A DNA stretch of 64,000 bases from Adiantum capillus-veneris (taxonomy: Eukaryota; Streptophyta; Polypodiopsida; Polypodiales; Pteridaceae), in the NCBI GenBank assembly GCA_014529385.2, contig CM043952.1, positions 67,754,370 to 67,818,369 of the forward strand, written 5' to 3'. Below are positions 1 to 11,982 of this stretch, one piece after another (position 1 is the stretch's first letter; each line of letters opens with the position of its first letter). The position numbers were made by a program, and so were the translations under genes. Below the pieces are notes generated by a model that did no database searches, was not told the origin of the DNA, and saw only the letters and a list, made by a program, of their open reading frames with translations.

Positions 1-461
1 TAAGTTTGAGCCTCACATGCCTCACCTAATTTAGCAAGTGAACACACTCAAATTTTGTTCAATGCAGGCAGATTTATTTATTGGAGTGCTAAAGTCTATC
101 CCCGCTCATCTTTGCATATATCAACATAAGTAGCTATGCAGTTATTGTTTTCCTCAAAAAGTTAATTTAGAAAATGAAGGATGTTTGTGCACATTCCACT
201 TACGTGAGGTTGCGGAGCATCTTTTTAATCACAAATGTAGGGAATGATCATGCTTGCTCTTTTGACTCTCTCTATGTAGGGAATGATCATGCTTGCTCTT
301 TTGATTGAATAATATGTAAAGGTAAAGTACTTCTATAAGATTACTTTCATGGGTCTAGTACCCTTTGATTGCATTGTATATATTAAATACTAAAAAAATA
401 AATAAACGCATTACTATCTAGAAAATCAAAGAGTATAGGGGTATGGTTTGAGAGTCCAAAT
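1..461. other. Non-genic, AT-rich flank
   Basis: No coding region recognised. Bases 1-16 carry half of the palindromic motif (AAGTTTGAGCCTCA) that recurs in the arrays at 3.5-4.6 kb and 32.0-32.3 kb. A ~38 bp unit containing TAGGGAATGATCATGC is tandemly duplicated at about 238-304. Confidence 0.5.
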
Positions 462-651
462 TGTTGAACCTAAGGAAGATAGAGCACAAATACAAACACA
501 GACAAAAGATAGTAGAGAGGAGAGGGAGACAATTTATACACCAGATGTAGAACCCCAAGAGTCTGTAGAATAGACACACTAAATATGGATATATCGCTTT
601 AGTACCTAGGATTAGGGGGCTATATCTAGCATACACTATATAACTCCAACA
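462..651 (-). repeat. Short copia-like LTR copy 1
   Basis: On the plus strand the segment runs from TGTTGAACC to CTCCAACA, the TGTTG/CAACA termini common in Ty1/copia LTRs. A second copy in the same orientation lies at 2740-2932. The purine-rich GAGTAGGGA just outside the 651 end, read on the minus strand, looks like a polypurine tract, so I assign the minus strand. No clear target duplication is visible (CAAAT on the left, TAAAC beyond the second copy). It may be a solo LTR or the 3' LTR of a small non-autonomous (TRIM-like) element. Confidence 0.5.
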
Positions 652-2739
652 TCCCTACTCAAACAAAGGTCTGTAGCTGTGGATGAAAGAACCTTTGGGG
701 TCTCAAAGGAAAAATCCATAGTTATACTATATACACATGCTGCTTTATTAAAATTCAAATTGATACAAATTTAAATCAATTATAGGAGCTACATCACTCC
801 TATTTTATAATGTTCCCTTTCAAGGGTCTTTGGAAATTCAGTAATCCTATATATACAATTGAGTTTTAGAGCCCCCATACATGCTTCAACATCTTTGAGC
901 CCTCATACATGCAAATTGACATGATTTTTTTTCTATAGACAACAGAACCTCAAGAAACGTTTGAGGATGTGAAGGTTAGAAATATCCACATCACATTGTC
1001 TTGGAGATGTTTTGCAATGCTACTCTAGAGACAAGAGAGAAACAAACATGATATTGGTGTAATCACATGTGCACAACTATACAATGTCGACACAAAATAG
1101 CCATAATGGGGCCCAAAAATATTCAGATCATATAATAATCATGGATTCATGTACCATGGCATCAAAGATGCTATCCTTAAATTTCTTATTTGATCATCAA
1201 AGGTCAAATACAAAAATGAGACGCTAATGTAGACGAAAATATATATGATGATGATCAAAGGCCAAATACAAAATGATATGCTAATATAGAAGACAATATC
1301 TGTGATGATTACCAGAGTGGTTGACATAACATGGCTTCAAGAACGGAAGTCATGGATGGAGAAATAAAGATGAATCACATAACATCACCTTGCACTATCA
1401 AGAACCATGACCATAGATGAAGAGAATAAAGACACATCATGTAACCTCACCCTGCATCATCAAGATAACTAGTACAATTACTTATGAAAATAGATTTATT
1501 TTTTAAATCATTTTATGGTAGCTTGCATGGTGATCTTATAACATAATATGTAGTAATAAGCCGCCATGCCATGGTCTCACATACCAGGAAATCGTGGATC
1601 TGTGAGCATGACAAACAAAGACTTGTAATCACTGATGAAACACACAAGCCTACCATGCATGGTATCATGTATCTTGACTAATTGGAGAGAATACGTCATG
1701 ATACTTGAAACATCATAAATGAATGTCACATTAAATGATATTGTGAAACAACTCAAGAAATTTTGCATCACTTCAAGTCCTCATACATGGTAAGTCAAAG
1801 AAAAGATACTAGCCATCACTACTAATTTTCCATGCACATCTATCGCTTTGCATTCATCATTATGTCCCAAGCAATGCCACCCACCCACATGTAGCATAAA
1901 TAGTTTGGTTTTTCAGCCCACGGATATCAAAACTCGGCTGCCTGTGAGACAAGAGATCAAACCCCCTCCTATACACTGTCAATCAAGCTTTTACTTATTT
2001 TTATCATTAAGATGAGAGGCTTCTCACCATGAATGCAAAGGGGCCTTGATATGAACACACAACGCAACATGACACACCGACTGCAGCTTGCTTTGCCCCT
2101 CTTTTGAAAAAATAAGTAGCTAGTGATGCCTTCACTAAATACAGAGTCACATAGAGGTAGCCTGGTCTCTTCCCTTGATTCAACAAGACACATGGTGCAT
2201 TTTTCCCTTGATTTAGTAAGGCAGACTACTCCTTCACTAAATGCAACATCCCAAATAGGCAATGTGAGATATTTCAAGAATAGGCAATAATTTGAAAAGC
2301 AACATTTTATTGATTTCATTACACATGCTCTCCAACATGCATGCCCCTATAGCACTTCTATTCCTTTTGATCTAGGAACATGAACTTAACTTCTTCCATA
2401 AAAGAGAGGATATTCCTTCATAAATCTATAGCTCGGGAAAAAATCTTATCTTATCTACCTTATTTAATATAAATAGCTAGCATATGCACATAAATTATTG
2501 CCTACCCTTACTCTCTTTCAATGTTACAAAAGGCTTAATCTTTCTATTTAAGTTATTAGTCATCCCATGGAAATTGATGTAAGGATCAGATTTATGAAGA
2601 AACAAAGCTTACAATGATGAAGCATAACACATTATGGAAGGTAAAAGTATGAAAGCAAACTTATCCTCTAGGAGTTGGGAACTCCATCCAAGTCAGTAAC
2701 CTCATAGATGAAGTGATCATCATGACAAATATAATTCCG
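652..2739. other. Non-coding DNA between the two short LTRs
   Basis: About 2.1 kb with no convincing coding frame. It contains small local duplications: a ~61 bp unit (GATCAAAGGCCAAATAC type) at about 1195-1310, a ~70 bp unit at about 1330-1470, and diverged 'cttcactaaat' units at about 2100-2260. No primer binding site with the usual Met-tRNA sequence is seen next to either LTR. The stretch may be the interior of a non-autonomous LTR element or simply DNA between two solo LTRs. Confidence 0.4.
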
Positions 2740-2932
2740 TGTTGAACCTAAGGAATATAGAGCACAAAGATGAACATACAAGAGGCAGAAGTAGAGATGA
2801 GAGGGAGACGATACACTAGATATAGAGCCTCAAGAGTGGGTAGAATAGACACATGCACTAGACATGTATATATAGCTTTAGGACCTAGGGTTAGGGAGTT
2901 TTGTATAGCACACACTATATATAGATCCAGCA
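2740..2932 (-). repeat. Short copia-like LTR copy 2
   Basis: Second ~193 bp copy of the 462-651 repeat in direct orientation. It shares the blocks for 'gttgaacctaagga', 'atagagcacaaa' and 'agaatagacaca', and ends in CCAGCA where copy 1 ends in CCAACA. Substitutions are frequent, so the copies are not young. Confidence 0.5.
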
Positions 2933-3529
2933 TAAACAAACCACTATCTCTCACATGCTAGATTGTGGAGGGCATTTCTTTGAAACAAAAGGAGTTCTCT
3001 CTTATGAAGGGCACAAAAATCTTTGATTTTGCAACTAAATAGAACAAAGAAAATCCAAAAGCATCATTATTAATTAGCATCAAAGAGGGGAGGTGTGTGG
3101 TTTATCACTCAAATGGATAACCTTCTATCACATGATCGATTGGTGGAGGACATCTCTTTGAGCTCACATGCTAGAATTGTCTCTTAATAATGAGCATAAG
3201 CATGATCAATTTTGGGAGAGAGTGGTCTGTACTATGGGATTTAATTCCATGAGATAGTTCCATGGAGCATCAAAACCATTTTCATAAAAGTGTACCAACT
3301 AGAATTATTGAAGTCCCTCTCTCTATTTAAAATATAGCGTGAAAATAAAATACCTATTCTAGTCCTATTGTTAAACTAGTACAATAGAAGAAATGAGTTT
3401 TCACATATCCATATCCTTCTCATGAGAATAACATTATACCTCACAACATTTTTCAAGGATGAGCAAGGGATAATCCCCCACAGTTGGCTTTAATATATTG
3501 AATAGATAAAAATCTTGAGTTAAGCTATC
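2933..3529. other. Non-genic spacer
   Basis: Nothing recognised beyond AT-rich sequence. The phrase around 'catctctttgag' occurs twice (about 2970 and 3150), hinting at a diverged duplication. Confidence 0.4.
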
Positions 3530-4640
3530 CAAAAGTTAGAGGATAACTAGGCAAAAGGTTTCTAGATAGAAAAAGTCCTGCTAGAGTGCTCATGAGGCTT
3601 CAATATCAGCTCTCTAGGTCATGAGGATCAAGAGACTCATAAGGTAGAGACTTTGGAAGATGGATTTCAAATGGAAAGATTTTTTTCAATAGTCTTAGCT
3701 CGCTCATGAGGCTCTCATGCTTAGCAAAATAAATAGTCTTGTAGATAGTTTCTAGATAGAAATATTCCTCAAAGAGTTCTCATGAGGATTAATAATTGAG
3801 TCTTTAGGTCATGAGGGCCAAGAGCCTCATGATCTAGACACTTTTGAAGATATCTTTCAGATTGAAAGAGTTTTATAGAAGTCTCCAAGTCATGAGGCTC
3901 TCGAGCTTAGCATGATTGACACTCTTAAAGATGATTCAAGGCTCAAAAGAGTCCCACTAGAGTGCTCACAAGTCTTGAAAAGTGAGTCTCCAAGTCATGA
4001 GGCTTGAACTTAAGTTTGAGCCTCATGAGCTAGAGACTTAGGAAGATGATCAACTAGAAAGAGTTGTAGACAAGACCCTTCTGCATGAGGCTCGGACTTA
4101 AGTTCGAGCCTCATGAGATAGGACTCTTGTAGATTTCTTTTGGCTTGGAAGAGTCCTAGCCTGGAGTGTTCGTGATGCTTAGAAATTGAGCCTTTAGATC
4201 ATGAGACTCAAACATAAGTGTAGGCCACATGAAACTCAAACATAAGTTCATGCTAGATGAGGTAGAGACTCAATTCAAGCCTTTTGAGATACAAACTCTT
4301 TTAAAAACTCTCTAGGTAGAAAGAGCTTTACTAGAGTGCTCATGAGTCTTGAAAATTGATTTTCCAGGTCATGAGGCTCGAACTTAAGCGCGAGCCCTAG
4401 GGCTAGAGATTGAACGAATGCTCCACTAAAACAAGTCATACGAGGGTGCTCACATGAGGCTTGAAAACTGGGCATCCAAGTCATGAACCCTAGCTTAAGT
4501 TTGAGCCCACAAACTATAGACTCAATACTCAATGAGATAGAATTTTGGCAAGAGTCTTTGTCTCAAGAGGCTCGTGAGCTTAATCTTGAGCCTCATGAGC
4601 TGTAGATGTTTGCAAATGGTTTCTAGCTAGAAAGAATGAT
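3530..4640. repeat. Diverged tandem array with palindromic cores
   Basis: Imperfect units of roughly 90-130 bp contain 'gagtgctcatgag', 'aagtcatgaggctc', 'gaacttaagttcgagcc' and 'ctagatagaaagag'. The centre of many units is a palindrome of the type GAGGCTCGAACTT followed by its reverse complement. The best copy, at 4084-4115, extends to CATGAGG...CCTCATG with one mismatch. Units are well diverged. The same core reappears in the array at 32.0-32.3 kb. Confidence 0.7.
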
Positions 4641-4790
4641 TTCTAGCTAGAAAGAATGGTTTCTAGCTAGAAAGAATTTTACTAAAATATGTAGCTTAGT
4701 TATCTTTGATGCATTGCAAATGGTTTCTAGCTAGAAAGAATTTTACTAAAATATGTAGCTTAGTTATCTTTGATGCATTGTAGTTTTTAG
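4621..4790. repeat. Tandem 20-bp and 63-bp duplications
   Basis: TTCTAGCTAGAAAGAATGRT is repeated at 4621, 4641 and 4661. The segment 4661-4723 is then duplicated from 4724. TTCTAGCTAGAA is itself a 12-bp palindrome. Recent replication-slippage type duplications lie directly beside the left end of element A. Confidence 0.85.
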
Positions 4791-4835
4791 TTGCACTTAA
4801 AGTGTGCTTACTAGTTATTTTTAACTCATGAATAA

Positions 4836-4840
4836 CCCCA
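4836..4840. repeat. Target-site duplication of element A, left copy
   Basis: CCCCA directly before the LTR start at 4841; the matching copy follows the other LTR at 13602-13606. Confidence 0.9.
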
Positions 4841-6451
4841 TGTAATGGAATTTGCCTATTCAATTTAAGAGTAGCGGAATTTAATGAGAGTACTTTCAAG
4901 AAATGATTTTGTGAGCATAGCGGGTTGACATAATTGAAGATAGCAACATAATCATAGCAATTAGTTAACTTGGCATAGACAATACTTTTGCAAGAGAGAG
5001 AATTTAGAGAACATGACAACAGTTGAGGACCGGATTTATGTGGATCTGGTCCCCCCTCCAATAGGCATTTGTATTATGATTTCTCCCATAAAGAGAGACT
5101 TGTTACAATACATTCTTTGTGTTCCTTGTGACCTAGGTGAAGCAATGAAGACGGAAAGCTTCATGCATCACCATCATAGCATAACCTAAACTTGAAGAAA
5201 GCTTTAACTATACCAAGCCTCAGTCCCAAGACCTCAAACACCTTCGAAGGTGGAAAGAGCTAGCAGGGAATGAGGGTAGGGAAGAGGAAGAAGAAACATT
5301 TCATACGAGAAAGAGCTAGTTCCTCACTTATCATAACTCTTGTGCTAGCATACATAATAGCATAGTAATGAAGAAGAAATAGATGGAAAGCTCAAGCATT
5401 GAAGCATGGCTCTTGGATGGATTTGCACTCCATAGCCAAGAGTGTTGGTGTAGGCTCTCAACCTCTACTTGCTTGGAGAAAGAGAGGGAGCTCTTGCACT
5501 TTGCATAGTACACAATGAGAGTGTTTGTGAGTGTGTGTGGGTGAGTATACCCCCTAAGCACCCCCCTAGCTTGCTTGGGTTGACCCCCCCTTGTAGCTCA
5601 TGCTTGAAGCTCATTGGACCCCTCCAGGCCTAGCCAATCACAAGCAGGAGCCATTACAAGCAACAGGGATAGCCTTGGGACAAGTGTCCCCCTTTCCCCT
5701 TTGAGAGAGAGGACTTGATAAATGCAAAATCAATTAATTACATATCCTTTATTATTATTGGACCCCTTGGGTGTCCAACCAATAGGTTTCAGGCACGCTC
5801 AACATGAGGAGGAACTTGACAAGTGTCCTTGCTGCCTCTTCAAGATGGGGCTTACCTTCTGTGTGTGTGTGTGTGTGTTCTCTCTCATCCCCCCCCCTTG
5901 TAGGCTTGCCCCCCTCCTTGTAGGGATCTTTTTGACTTTGGATGAGCAAGCCCCTTAGTCATCAAGCATGACTTAGCAGTTGAAGTAGGGGGTGTTCCCA
6001 CAAGCATCTCAGGCAAGCTTCTCAAGGCACTTCAAGCACCTTAATCATGTGCCAAGTCAAGCACGTCAAGCATGGAGCTAGTCAAGCACCTCAAGCATCT
6101 TAATCAAGCACCTCAAGCAGGAAAAGCACCTCAAGCACGACAAGAACCTCGAGTTTGGGCCGGGTTCCCACCTCAAGCTGAGCCCTAGCTTACCTAAGGT
6201 CAAAGGACTTTTACACACATTATTGGAGGTCTTCAATGAAGCTAACCCTAAGGTCTTATGCTCCATTGGTTAGCCTTGCTCTTGATAGACCATCTCCCAT
6301 TTGGGCCCCTTTACTATTGGCCCCGTGTTGAGATAGATCTATAAGCACATATGTATATCTTAACACTTGTTCCCGTTTATTCTCCCACATTAAGTGATCA
6401 ATTTAATATGAGAAAATCATTTGGGTTGGTTAGATATTAGATTTTATGACA
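4841..6451 (-). repeat. 3' LTR of element A
   Basis: 1611 bp, TGTAATGG... to ...TTATGACA on the plus strand, i.e. in sense it starts TGTCATAAAATC and ends CATTACA. It includes a short GT microsatellite near 5861-5879 and C runs at about 5890. The many stop-free frames here are LTR sequence, not genes. Confidence 0.95.
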
Positions 6452-6466
6452 TTACCTCTCTCTTGA
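6452..6466 (-). other. Polypurine tract of element A
   Basis: Read on the minus strand this is TCAAGAGAGAGGTAA, directly abutting the 3' LTR. This is where plus-strand DNA synthesis is normally primed. The same sequence sits next to the B LTR at 23157-23171. Confidence 0.8.
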
Positions 6467-6811
6467 AATCATAGTCGTCCTCGACTATGAGGTAGAAGAG
6501 ATAAAGCCTTAGTCATTAGTCAATCGTACTTAGCGGGTAGAGGATCCCTTTTTTACCCTACGACATCTTTCCAAGATTGATGACTAATCCATTTGGTGCG
6601 TGGGAGACATAGCTACCGCAAGCATGTCTGCTCTTTAGTCCATTTCATTCTCCCAAAGTAGAGTGACAAATTCTACTTGGTGTTTGAGAGACGTCGTCAT
6701 CACAAACATGATTCTAAGCATGCATACTAGCTAAATGTGTGCACAATTAAAAAGAGGACTAGTCTTATAAGACAAAAACATGAGTCATTTAAAAGAAATT
6801 TGTACATTTGC
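6467..6811 (-). other. Untranslated 3' region of element A
   Basis: About 345 bp between the stop codon of pol and the polypurine tract. No coding frame seen. It is conserved in copy B at 23172-23525, including the 'ttctacttggtgtttgagagac' block, so it belongs to the element. Confidence 0.7.
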
Positions 6812-7930
6812 TTACTCTAATGTAGCATTGTAAGCATTGACAAGGTTCATACTATCCTTAAGTTGTACTCCTTGCATCCATCTAGCATCTTCAAAAGGAT
6901 AATTTTTGAACTTAATAAGATACCGTCGGATTATCTTACCATGTCGTAGTACCTTGTCTTCATGCCGAAGGACAGCTTCGGGTTGTAGCACCTCTTCTTG
7001 GTCTTCAACTTCGGGAGGGTCTTCAATAATTGGTTCAGTTGGTGGCTCTCCTTTGTAGGGCTTAAGTAGGCTTACATGAAAGGCATTGTGTATAAGCCAA
7101 TGGTTGGGAAACTTGAGTTGATAAGCCATCTCATTGATGGGCTTCAAGATTTGGAAAGGACCATAGTATCTTTTTGCTAGTTTAGCATAATACTTTTGAT
7201 GGCCCATAGGATTTTTGCCCGTTGTTTGTCTTAATCGAGCCTTAGGAAACTTGAGTAAGACCCAATCATTTTCTTTGAACATTAAGGCTCTTCTGTGCTT
7301 ATCAGCAGCAGCTTTTTGCCTTTGTTGAGAGATGGCTATAGCCTCCCTAATCTTTTGAAAAGATTCTTGTAGGTCACGGCTATACTCATCGGCGGCGAAG
7401 ATCTTCCCATGTACTTTGAGTAGCAAGGGACTTTTAGGTCTTCCCTCTATGATCTCGAAAGGTGCTTTCCCCGTAGAAGTATGGACAGTATTATTGTAGG
7501 GATACTCTACTAGAGGTAAATACTTTTCCCATTGTGAGCGTTGATCTACTTCGGTAACATAAGTCTTGAGTAGATCGAGTATCGTAAGATTGGCTATCTC
7601 ACTTTGGCCATCCGTTTGTGGGTGATAGCCCGAAGAGAAATTCAATCTTGTTCCTAGATTTTCAAAGAGACCTTTCCAGAAATTACTGGTCATTCTAGGA
7701 TCTCTATCTGACACGATGGATGTGGGTAGTCCATGGTGCTTGAAAATCTGAGATATGAAGAGAGTTGCCATTTGATGTGCCTTAATAGTCTTTTTGACAG
7801 GAATAAAACGTGCTTGCTTGCTAAACCTGTCGGCTATTGTCCATATTCCTGTATTCCCATGGATAGACTTGGGTAATCCAAAGATGAAATCCATGGATAT
7901 ACTCTCCCATGGTGAATTTGGAATAGGCAA
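6812..7930 (-). pseudogene. Integrase core and chromodomain-like tail of element A
   Basis: Open frame of 372 codons, a segment of the polyprotein rather than a separate gene. The DDE integrase core is intact by motif: Asp14 (MDFIFGLP), Asp75 (SDRDPR) and Glu111 (DGQSE), with 35 residues between the last two. A C-terminal stretch (about residues 315-365, with YLIKFKNYPFEDARW) resembles a chromodomain, which in chromoviruses guides insertion to particular chromatin. The frame is separated from the upstream zinc-binding part of integrase by a TGA stop at about 7931-7933. The methionine at 7930 is therefore internal, not a real start. Confidence 0.9.
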
Positions 7931-7942
7931 TGGCTGGAGTAA

Positions 7943-8683
7943 TCAAGGTTGCTTCCCTCTATCATACTTGGTCTTTTGGCATACTACACATTTTGAAACA
8001 TACTCTTGTATGTCCACTTTCATGGTAGGCCAATAGAAATACGTCTCTACTCCTCGGAGAGTAGGTTCAATACCTCTATGCCCGGCATATGGAGGAGCAT
8101 GGTATTCATACATAACCTTCTCACAAAGGGAATGGGTAACACATAGCCTATTGCCGTGGAGAAGATAATCATCCTGCAAGGTGAATGGTTCCTCTTTCTT
8201 CCCCAAAGCAAGGGATGACATTATGTCTCTAAAGTCAGGGTCAGTAGCATACTCATCTATCATAGAGGATAGATCATTGTGAGTAGCTATAGACACCGCA
8301 TTAACTTTTGGTCGTCGTGAAAGTGCATCGGCAACTTGATTGTGCTTACCAGCTATGTGAGCAATATGGAAATTAAATTGCGAAAGAAAATTTGCCCACC
8401 TCATTTTTTTGTCAGAAAGCTTGGTTTGCGTCATGAAATACTTGAGACTTTGGTGGTTGGTTCGTAGGATAAATTGAGTCCCCAATAGGTAGTGCTTCCA
8501 TGTGTCTAGGGAATGTAGAACAGCTAAAAGCTCTTTCTCATAAATGCCCAAGACTCGTTCATCACTATTGAGCCTTCGGCTCTCATATGCTATGGCATGC
8601 CCTTCTTGAAGCAAAACCGCTCCAAGGCAATCACCACAAGCATCACATTGGACCTCAAATGGCTTTGAGAGATCCGGAAGCAC
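7943..8683 (-). pseudogene. RNase H and integrase zinc-finger segment of element A
   Basis: 246-codon open segment of pol. The RNase H domain (about residues 10-110) degrades the RNA strand during reverse transcription. Asp14 and Glu51 are present, but the position that reads RTDHQS in copy C (29574 region) reads RTNHQS here, replacing a catalytic Asp by Asn. The integrase N-terminal HHCC zinc motif follows near the end (HAPPYAGHRG ... CVVCQKTK). Stops bound it on both sides: TAA at about 8772-8774 upstream and TGA at about 7931 downstream. Confidence 0.9.
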
Positions 8684-8770
8684 GAGGACTGGTTGGGAAG
8701 TAAGCTTCTCTTTGAGTTTTTCAAAAGCATTTTGCTCCTTAGCAGTCCATACAAACTTAACGTTCTTCTT

Positions 8771-9493
8771 TTATAAGTCGTGTAGTGGTCCTGCTACTTG
8801 AGAGAATTTTGCTATGAAGCGTCTATAGTATGCACACATACCAATAAAGCTTCTTAGCTCATGTAGATTCCTTGGGTTAAGCCATGATTTTATTACCTCT
8901 AACTTTGATGGATCCATACGAATACCATCGTGAGAGATAATATGACCTAGATATTGAATCTCTTGAAGGAAGAATTCACTTTTCTTTTGGTTGAGAAAAA
9001 GTTTGTTCTCCCTCAAGGCTTGAAAAATCACTTGGAGATGTTGCTTATGTTCCTCCAAAGACTTGGAGTAGATGATGATATCATCAAAGAACACTCCACT
9101 ATATTTACGATATGGTCTAAAAATTTTCTCCATGAGACGATTGAAAGTAGCTGGTGCATTAGTCAAGCCAAAAGGCATGACTAGATATTCATAAAGACCA
9201 AATGTTGTGCGAAACGCAGTCTTTAGGATATCTTCATCCACTATCCTTATTTGATGATAGCCACTCTTAAGGTCAATCCTACTGAAGTAGGTAGAGCCTT
9301 GTAGCTTATCAAACAGATCTTCTACCCGAGGCACGGGAAATCTGCTTTTGATAGTGATATGGTTTAGTGCTCGATAGTCCACACACATACGGTATGTACC
9401 ATCTTTTTTTTGCACTAAAAGGACTGGAGAACAAAAGGGAGAGGAACTAGGCCTCACCATCCCTTTGTCTACCAATTCCTGTACTTGCCTCAT
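8771..9493 (-). pseudogene. Reverse transcriptase segment of element A
   Basis: 240-codon open segment covering the RT fingers and palm: VQKKDGTYRMCVDYRALN, then LKSGYHQI, then MPFGLTNAP, and the active-site box FFDD at residues 135-138 (YxDD family, with Phe first as in many plant Ty3/gypsy elements). It is followed by the connection region (YLGHIISHDG, FIGMCAYYRRFI). Upstream the frame continues into gag-protease but is cut by one TAA (about 9500-9502) where copy D has CAA. Catalytic RT residues look intact. Confidence 0.93.
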
Positions 9494-9502
9494 AATCTCC
9501 TC

Positions 9503-10867
9503 TTATTGAGCTTGTGAGACTCGATAAAGAGGTTTGTTAGGCGGTGAGCTTCCTGGAAGGAGCTCAATACGATGGTCATCATCCCCTCGTTTTGGAGGTA
9601 GGTCCATAGGGATATCATCGATGAACACATCTTGGAATCCTTTTAGAAAAGTAGACAAGTCTAACTCTTCTTGATTCCTATCATTTTCATTTGATGAAAC
9701 ATTATTAGCTTTTAGAGACTCTTTGACATAAATCATGTACGCAGAAACTGAGCTCTTCATTGATTTATCAAAAGAAAGAGGATTTACAAGTGGAATAGTG
9801 CGACCACGCTCACTAGCATCTGTATACATGTTCTTTCCCTTGTAGGTGAAGTAAATTCTCCTTTCAAGGAACTTCATGTTGGCAGCCATGCGATCAAACC
9901 ATGGTGCCCCTAGGATAACATCCTGCTGTTGGAGAGGAGAGATGAAGAAGTCTTCTTTGTCGACATAGATTTGGACATGAAGCCTCAACTTCCCAATCAA
10001 GGGAGTAAAGGAGGCTTGTTGTCCCTTGAAAGCTGCATCAGCTGTTACTATATCTCCCATCTCAAAAGCTTGAATGCCCAACTTGGTGGCCAACTCTATT
10101 GATATGAAGTTGAGAGTAGAGCCTAGGTCAAACAAGATGAAGGCATCATGCTCTCTTACCTTTCTCCATGCATAGGAAAGTGATGATCCTTTGCAATGAG
10201 AATCCTCTTTTGGAGCTTTGATGGTGGAAGCCCTAGGAGTCTCATTGCGAGTATTCTTCTTGGGGCAAGAACGATAGCCATGTCCTTGCTCCCCACACTT
10301 GAAACACTTATGGTCCTTGCGAAAAGCTTCAAGCTCTTTAGGAGAGAGTTTGTTTTTACCTTTGTAAACTCCCTTCTCCTTGGACTGATTGTTGTTGTTG
10401 GAAGTGCCTTGGGAATTATTTTGAGCATTGGATTTCCCCTTTGCATCATTTTTATCTTTTTTTTCCATGGGCTTGACATTACGTCTAGCCCCTTGATGGA
10501 AATTGATGCATGAAGCAACCATGGTGTGGTGGATTACTTTGGTAATAGTACCGGGCCGTTGAGAGTTGATGTATTCGGCCATCTCTTCAAGTAATCCCGC
10601 ACAGAATTGCTGTCTTTGCTCGGCAAAGTCTATCTTTTGAAAGACAGTAGCTTTGAGATGTAAATCCCAAAACTTGTCTACATACTTGTTGATAGACTCA
10701 TGAGAGAGGAGCTTCAAGCCGTGGCATTTGGTAAGAACTTTATCTTTAGTATCACTTGGAAGAAATTGCTTCATGATGGAAACTCGTAGAGTTTTCCATG
10801 TCTTTGGGGCTTCTCCATTGCCACGAAGGCTAGCCCACCATTGACGAGCTGATTTTTGGAAGTGCAT
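9503..10867 (-). pseudogene. gag C-terminal half and protease of element A
   Basis: 454-codon open segment. In order: capsid part (MHFQKSARQWWASL), CCHC zinc knuckle CFKCGEQGHGYRSC that binds genomic RNA, and a retropepsin-like aspartic protease with active site FDLGSTLNFIS (copy D has FDPGSTHNFIS). It then runs to the start of RT. It begins after an in-frame TAG (about 10890) that replaces a Glu codon present in copy D, so the listed first Met is internal. One polyprotein with gag and pol in the same frame is implied. Confidence 0.92.
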
Positions 10868-11568
10868 AGATACATGGCGTAGCTTGGAGGACTATGTGAA
10901 GCCCTCGTCCCCAAAGGCCGCATCAAATTGTTGGATGAAGGCCAACACTTTGTCGGTAGCACCAAAGGTGCCATCATAGGTGAGAAAAGAGATACTCTTT
11001 CCTCCCTCCTTGAACTTCTTTAGCTTTTGTGACCTTCGCCATGCAGGAAATGATTTGCGATGTCCTCCCCTCTTGTATTCTCTAGGAGAATAGCCATAAC
11101 TTTCATCGGAAGAGGAGGAAGGTGAAGAAGAAGGAGAAGAGGGTGACCTCTTCCTAGCCCTTTTCTTCCTTTGTTTCCTCTCTTGCCTTTCAGAGTGATG
11201 AGGAGAAGGACTATGGGTTGCTCTTTTCCTCTTGGGAGGAGTAGGCGATCGTCTAGACCGTCATCTTCGTGGAGCCACATCTTCAGAAGAACTTAGACTG
11301 TCATTGCTTTCTTTCTCTTTGGATTCCTCCTCTCGAATGGGAGAGAGCCTTCTTTTGGGGGTCTCTTCAAGAGGCCTCCTTAGCTCTCTCTCCTCTGGGA
11401 GAGGAAGGGAAATTCCATAAGCACGTCTTGCAAAGTAGGGTTGCCCATAGCTTGTTGCAACCTAGTGACGAGATAATTCACAAACATGGGAGCATCATCA
11501 TTAGCACCTTCATGTGCAAAATCAAAGTTATCAATGTTCATTCTACTCTCTTGATTATTGTCAGCCAT
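10868..11568 (-). pseudogene. gag N-terminal region of element A, disrupted
   Basis: The likely gag start is ATG at 11566-11568 (MADNNQESRMN). Homologous starts are at 26465 in C and 61096 in D. The first ~60 codons are open (FDFAHEGANDDAPMFVNYLV). The Arg/Ser-rich middle and the TYDGTF region then appear only across different frames, ending with a TAG at about 10890. Frameshifts therefore separate the N-terminus from the capsid segment. Confidence 0.8.
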
Positions 11569-11969
11569 GTTAACAAAATTTATGTTTATACTTAGTGTAT
11601 GCTTTGGCAATACAAAACCTTAGTTGCCACTCCTCTTAGCCTTTGAAAATCGGCTCTTAAGTATCTACACCCACGACTCAAAGTGGTTAATTATAGAGAG
11701 TAGAGGAGTAGGTCTAACATAGCAGAGTTGCCAAGGGCTAGCTCCTTTCGGACTTCTTATGGCTCAATAATGGTAAAGCCGTAGGAAAGTCTAAAAAGAC
11801 TCCATTATTAAGTCCAAAGATCCCGAGGTGTGCACCATCCACCACATAGTGGGCTTAACAAAACTGATATTAGATCCCAGTTCCACTCACTCTATTATAA
11901 TTAACAACATCAACCATTTATAGGCTACTTAAGGACCTCTCTTCTTAAGCAAGAAAAGAGAAACCAAAT

Positions 11970-11981
11970 GCTCTGATACCA
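11970..11981 (-). other. Primer binding site of element A (initiator Met tRNA)
   Basis: Minus strand reads TGGTATCAGAGC one base inside the 5' LTR. This is the standard complement of the 3' end of plant initiator-Met tRNA. Confidence 0.95.
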
Positions 11982-11982
11982 A

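Noticed and set aside
4696-5061. Similar ~120-codon minus-strand frames at 4696 and 11925 that look like a conserved protein
   Set aside because: Both are LTR sequence of element A; similarity is due to the LTR pair.
10156-10518. Open frames overlapping gag in A, C and D in other frames or on the opposite strand (for example 10196-10513, 27519-27830, 62263-62664)
   Set aside because: They are shadows of the gag-pol frame: similar positions in each copy follow from the shared coding sequence, and there are no independent motifs.
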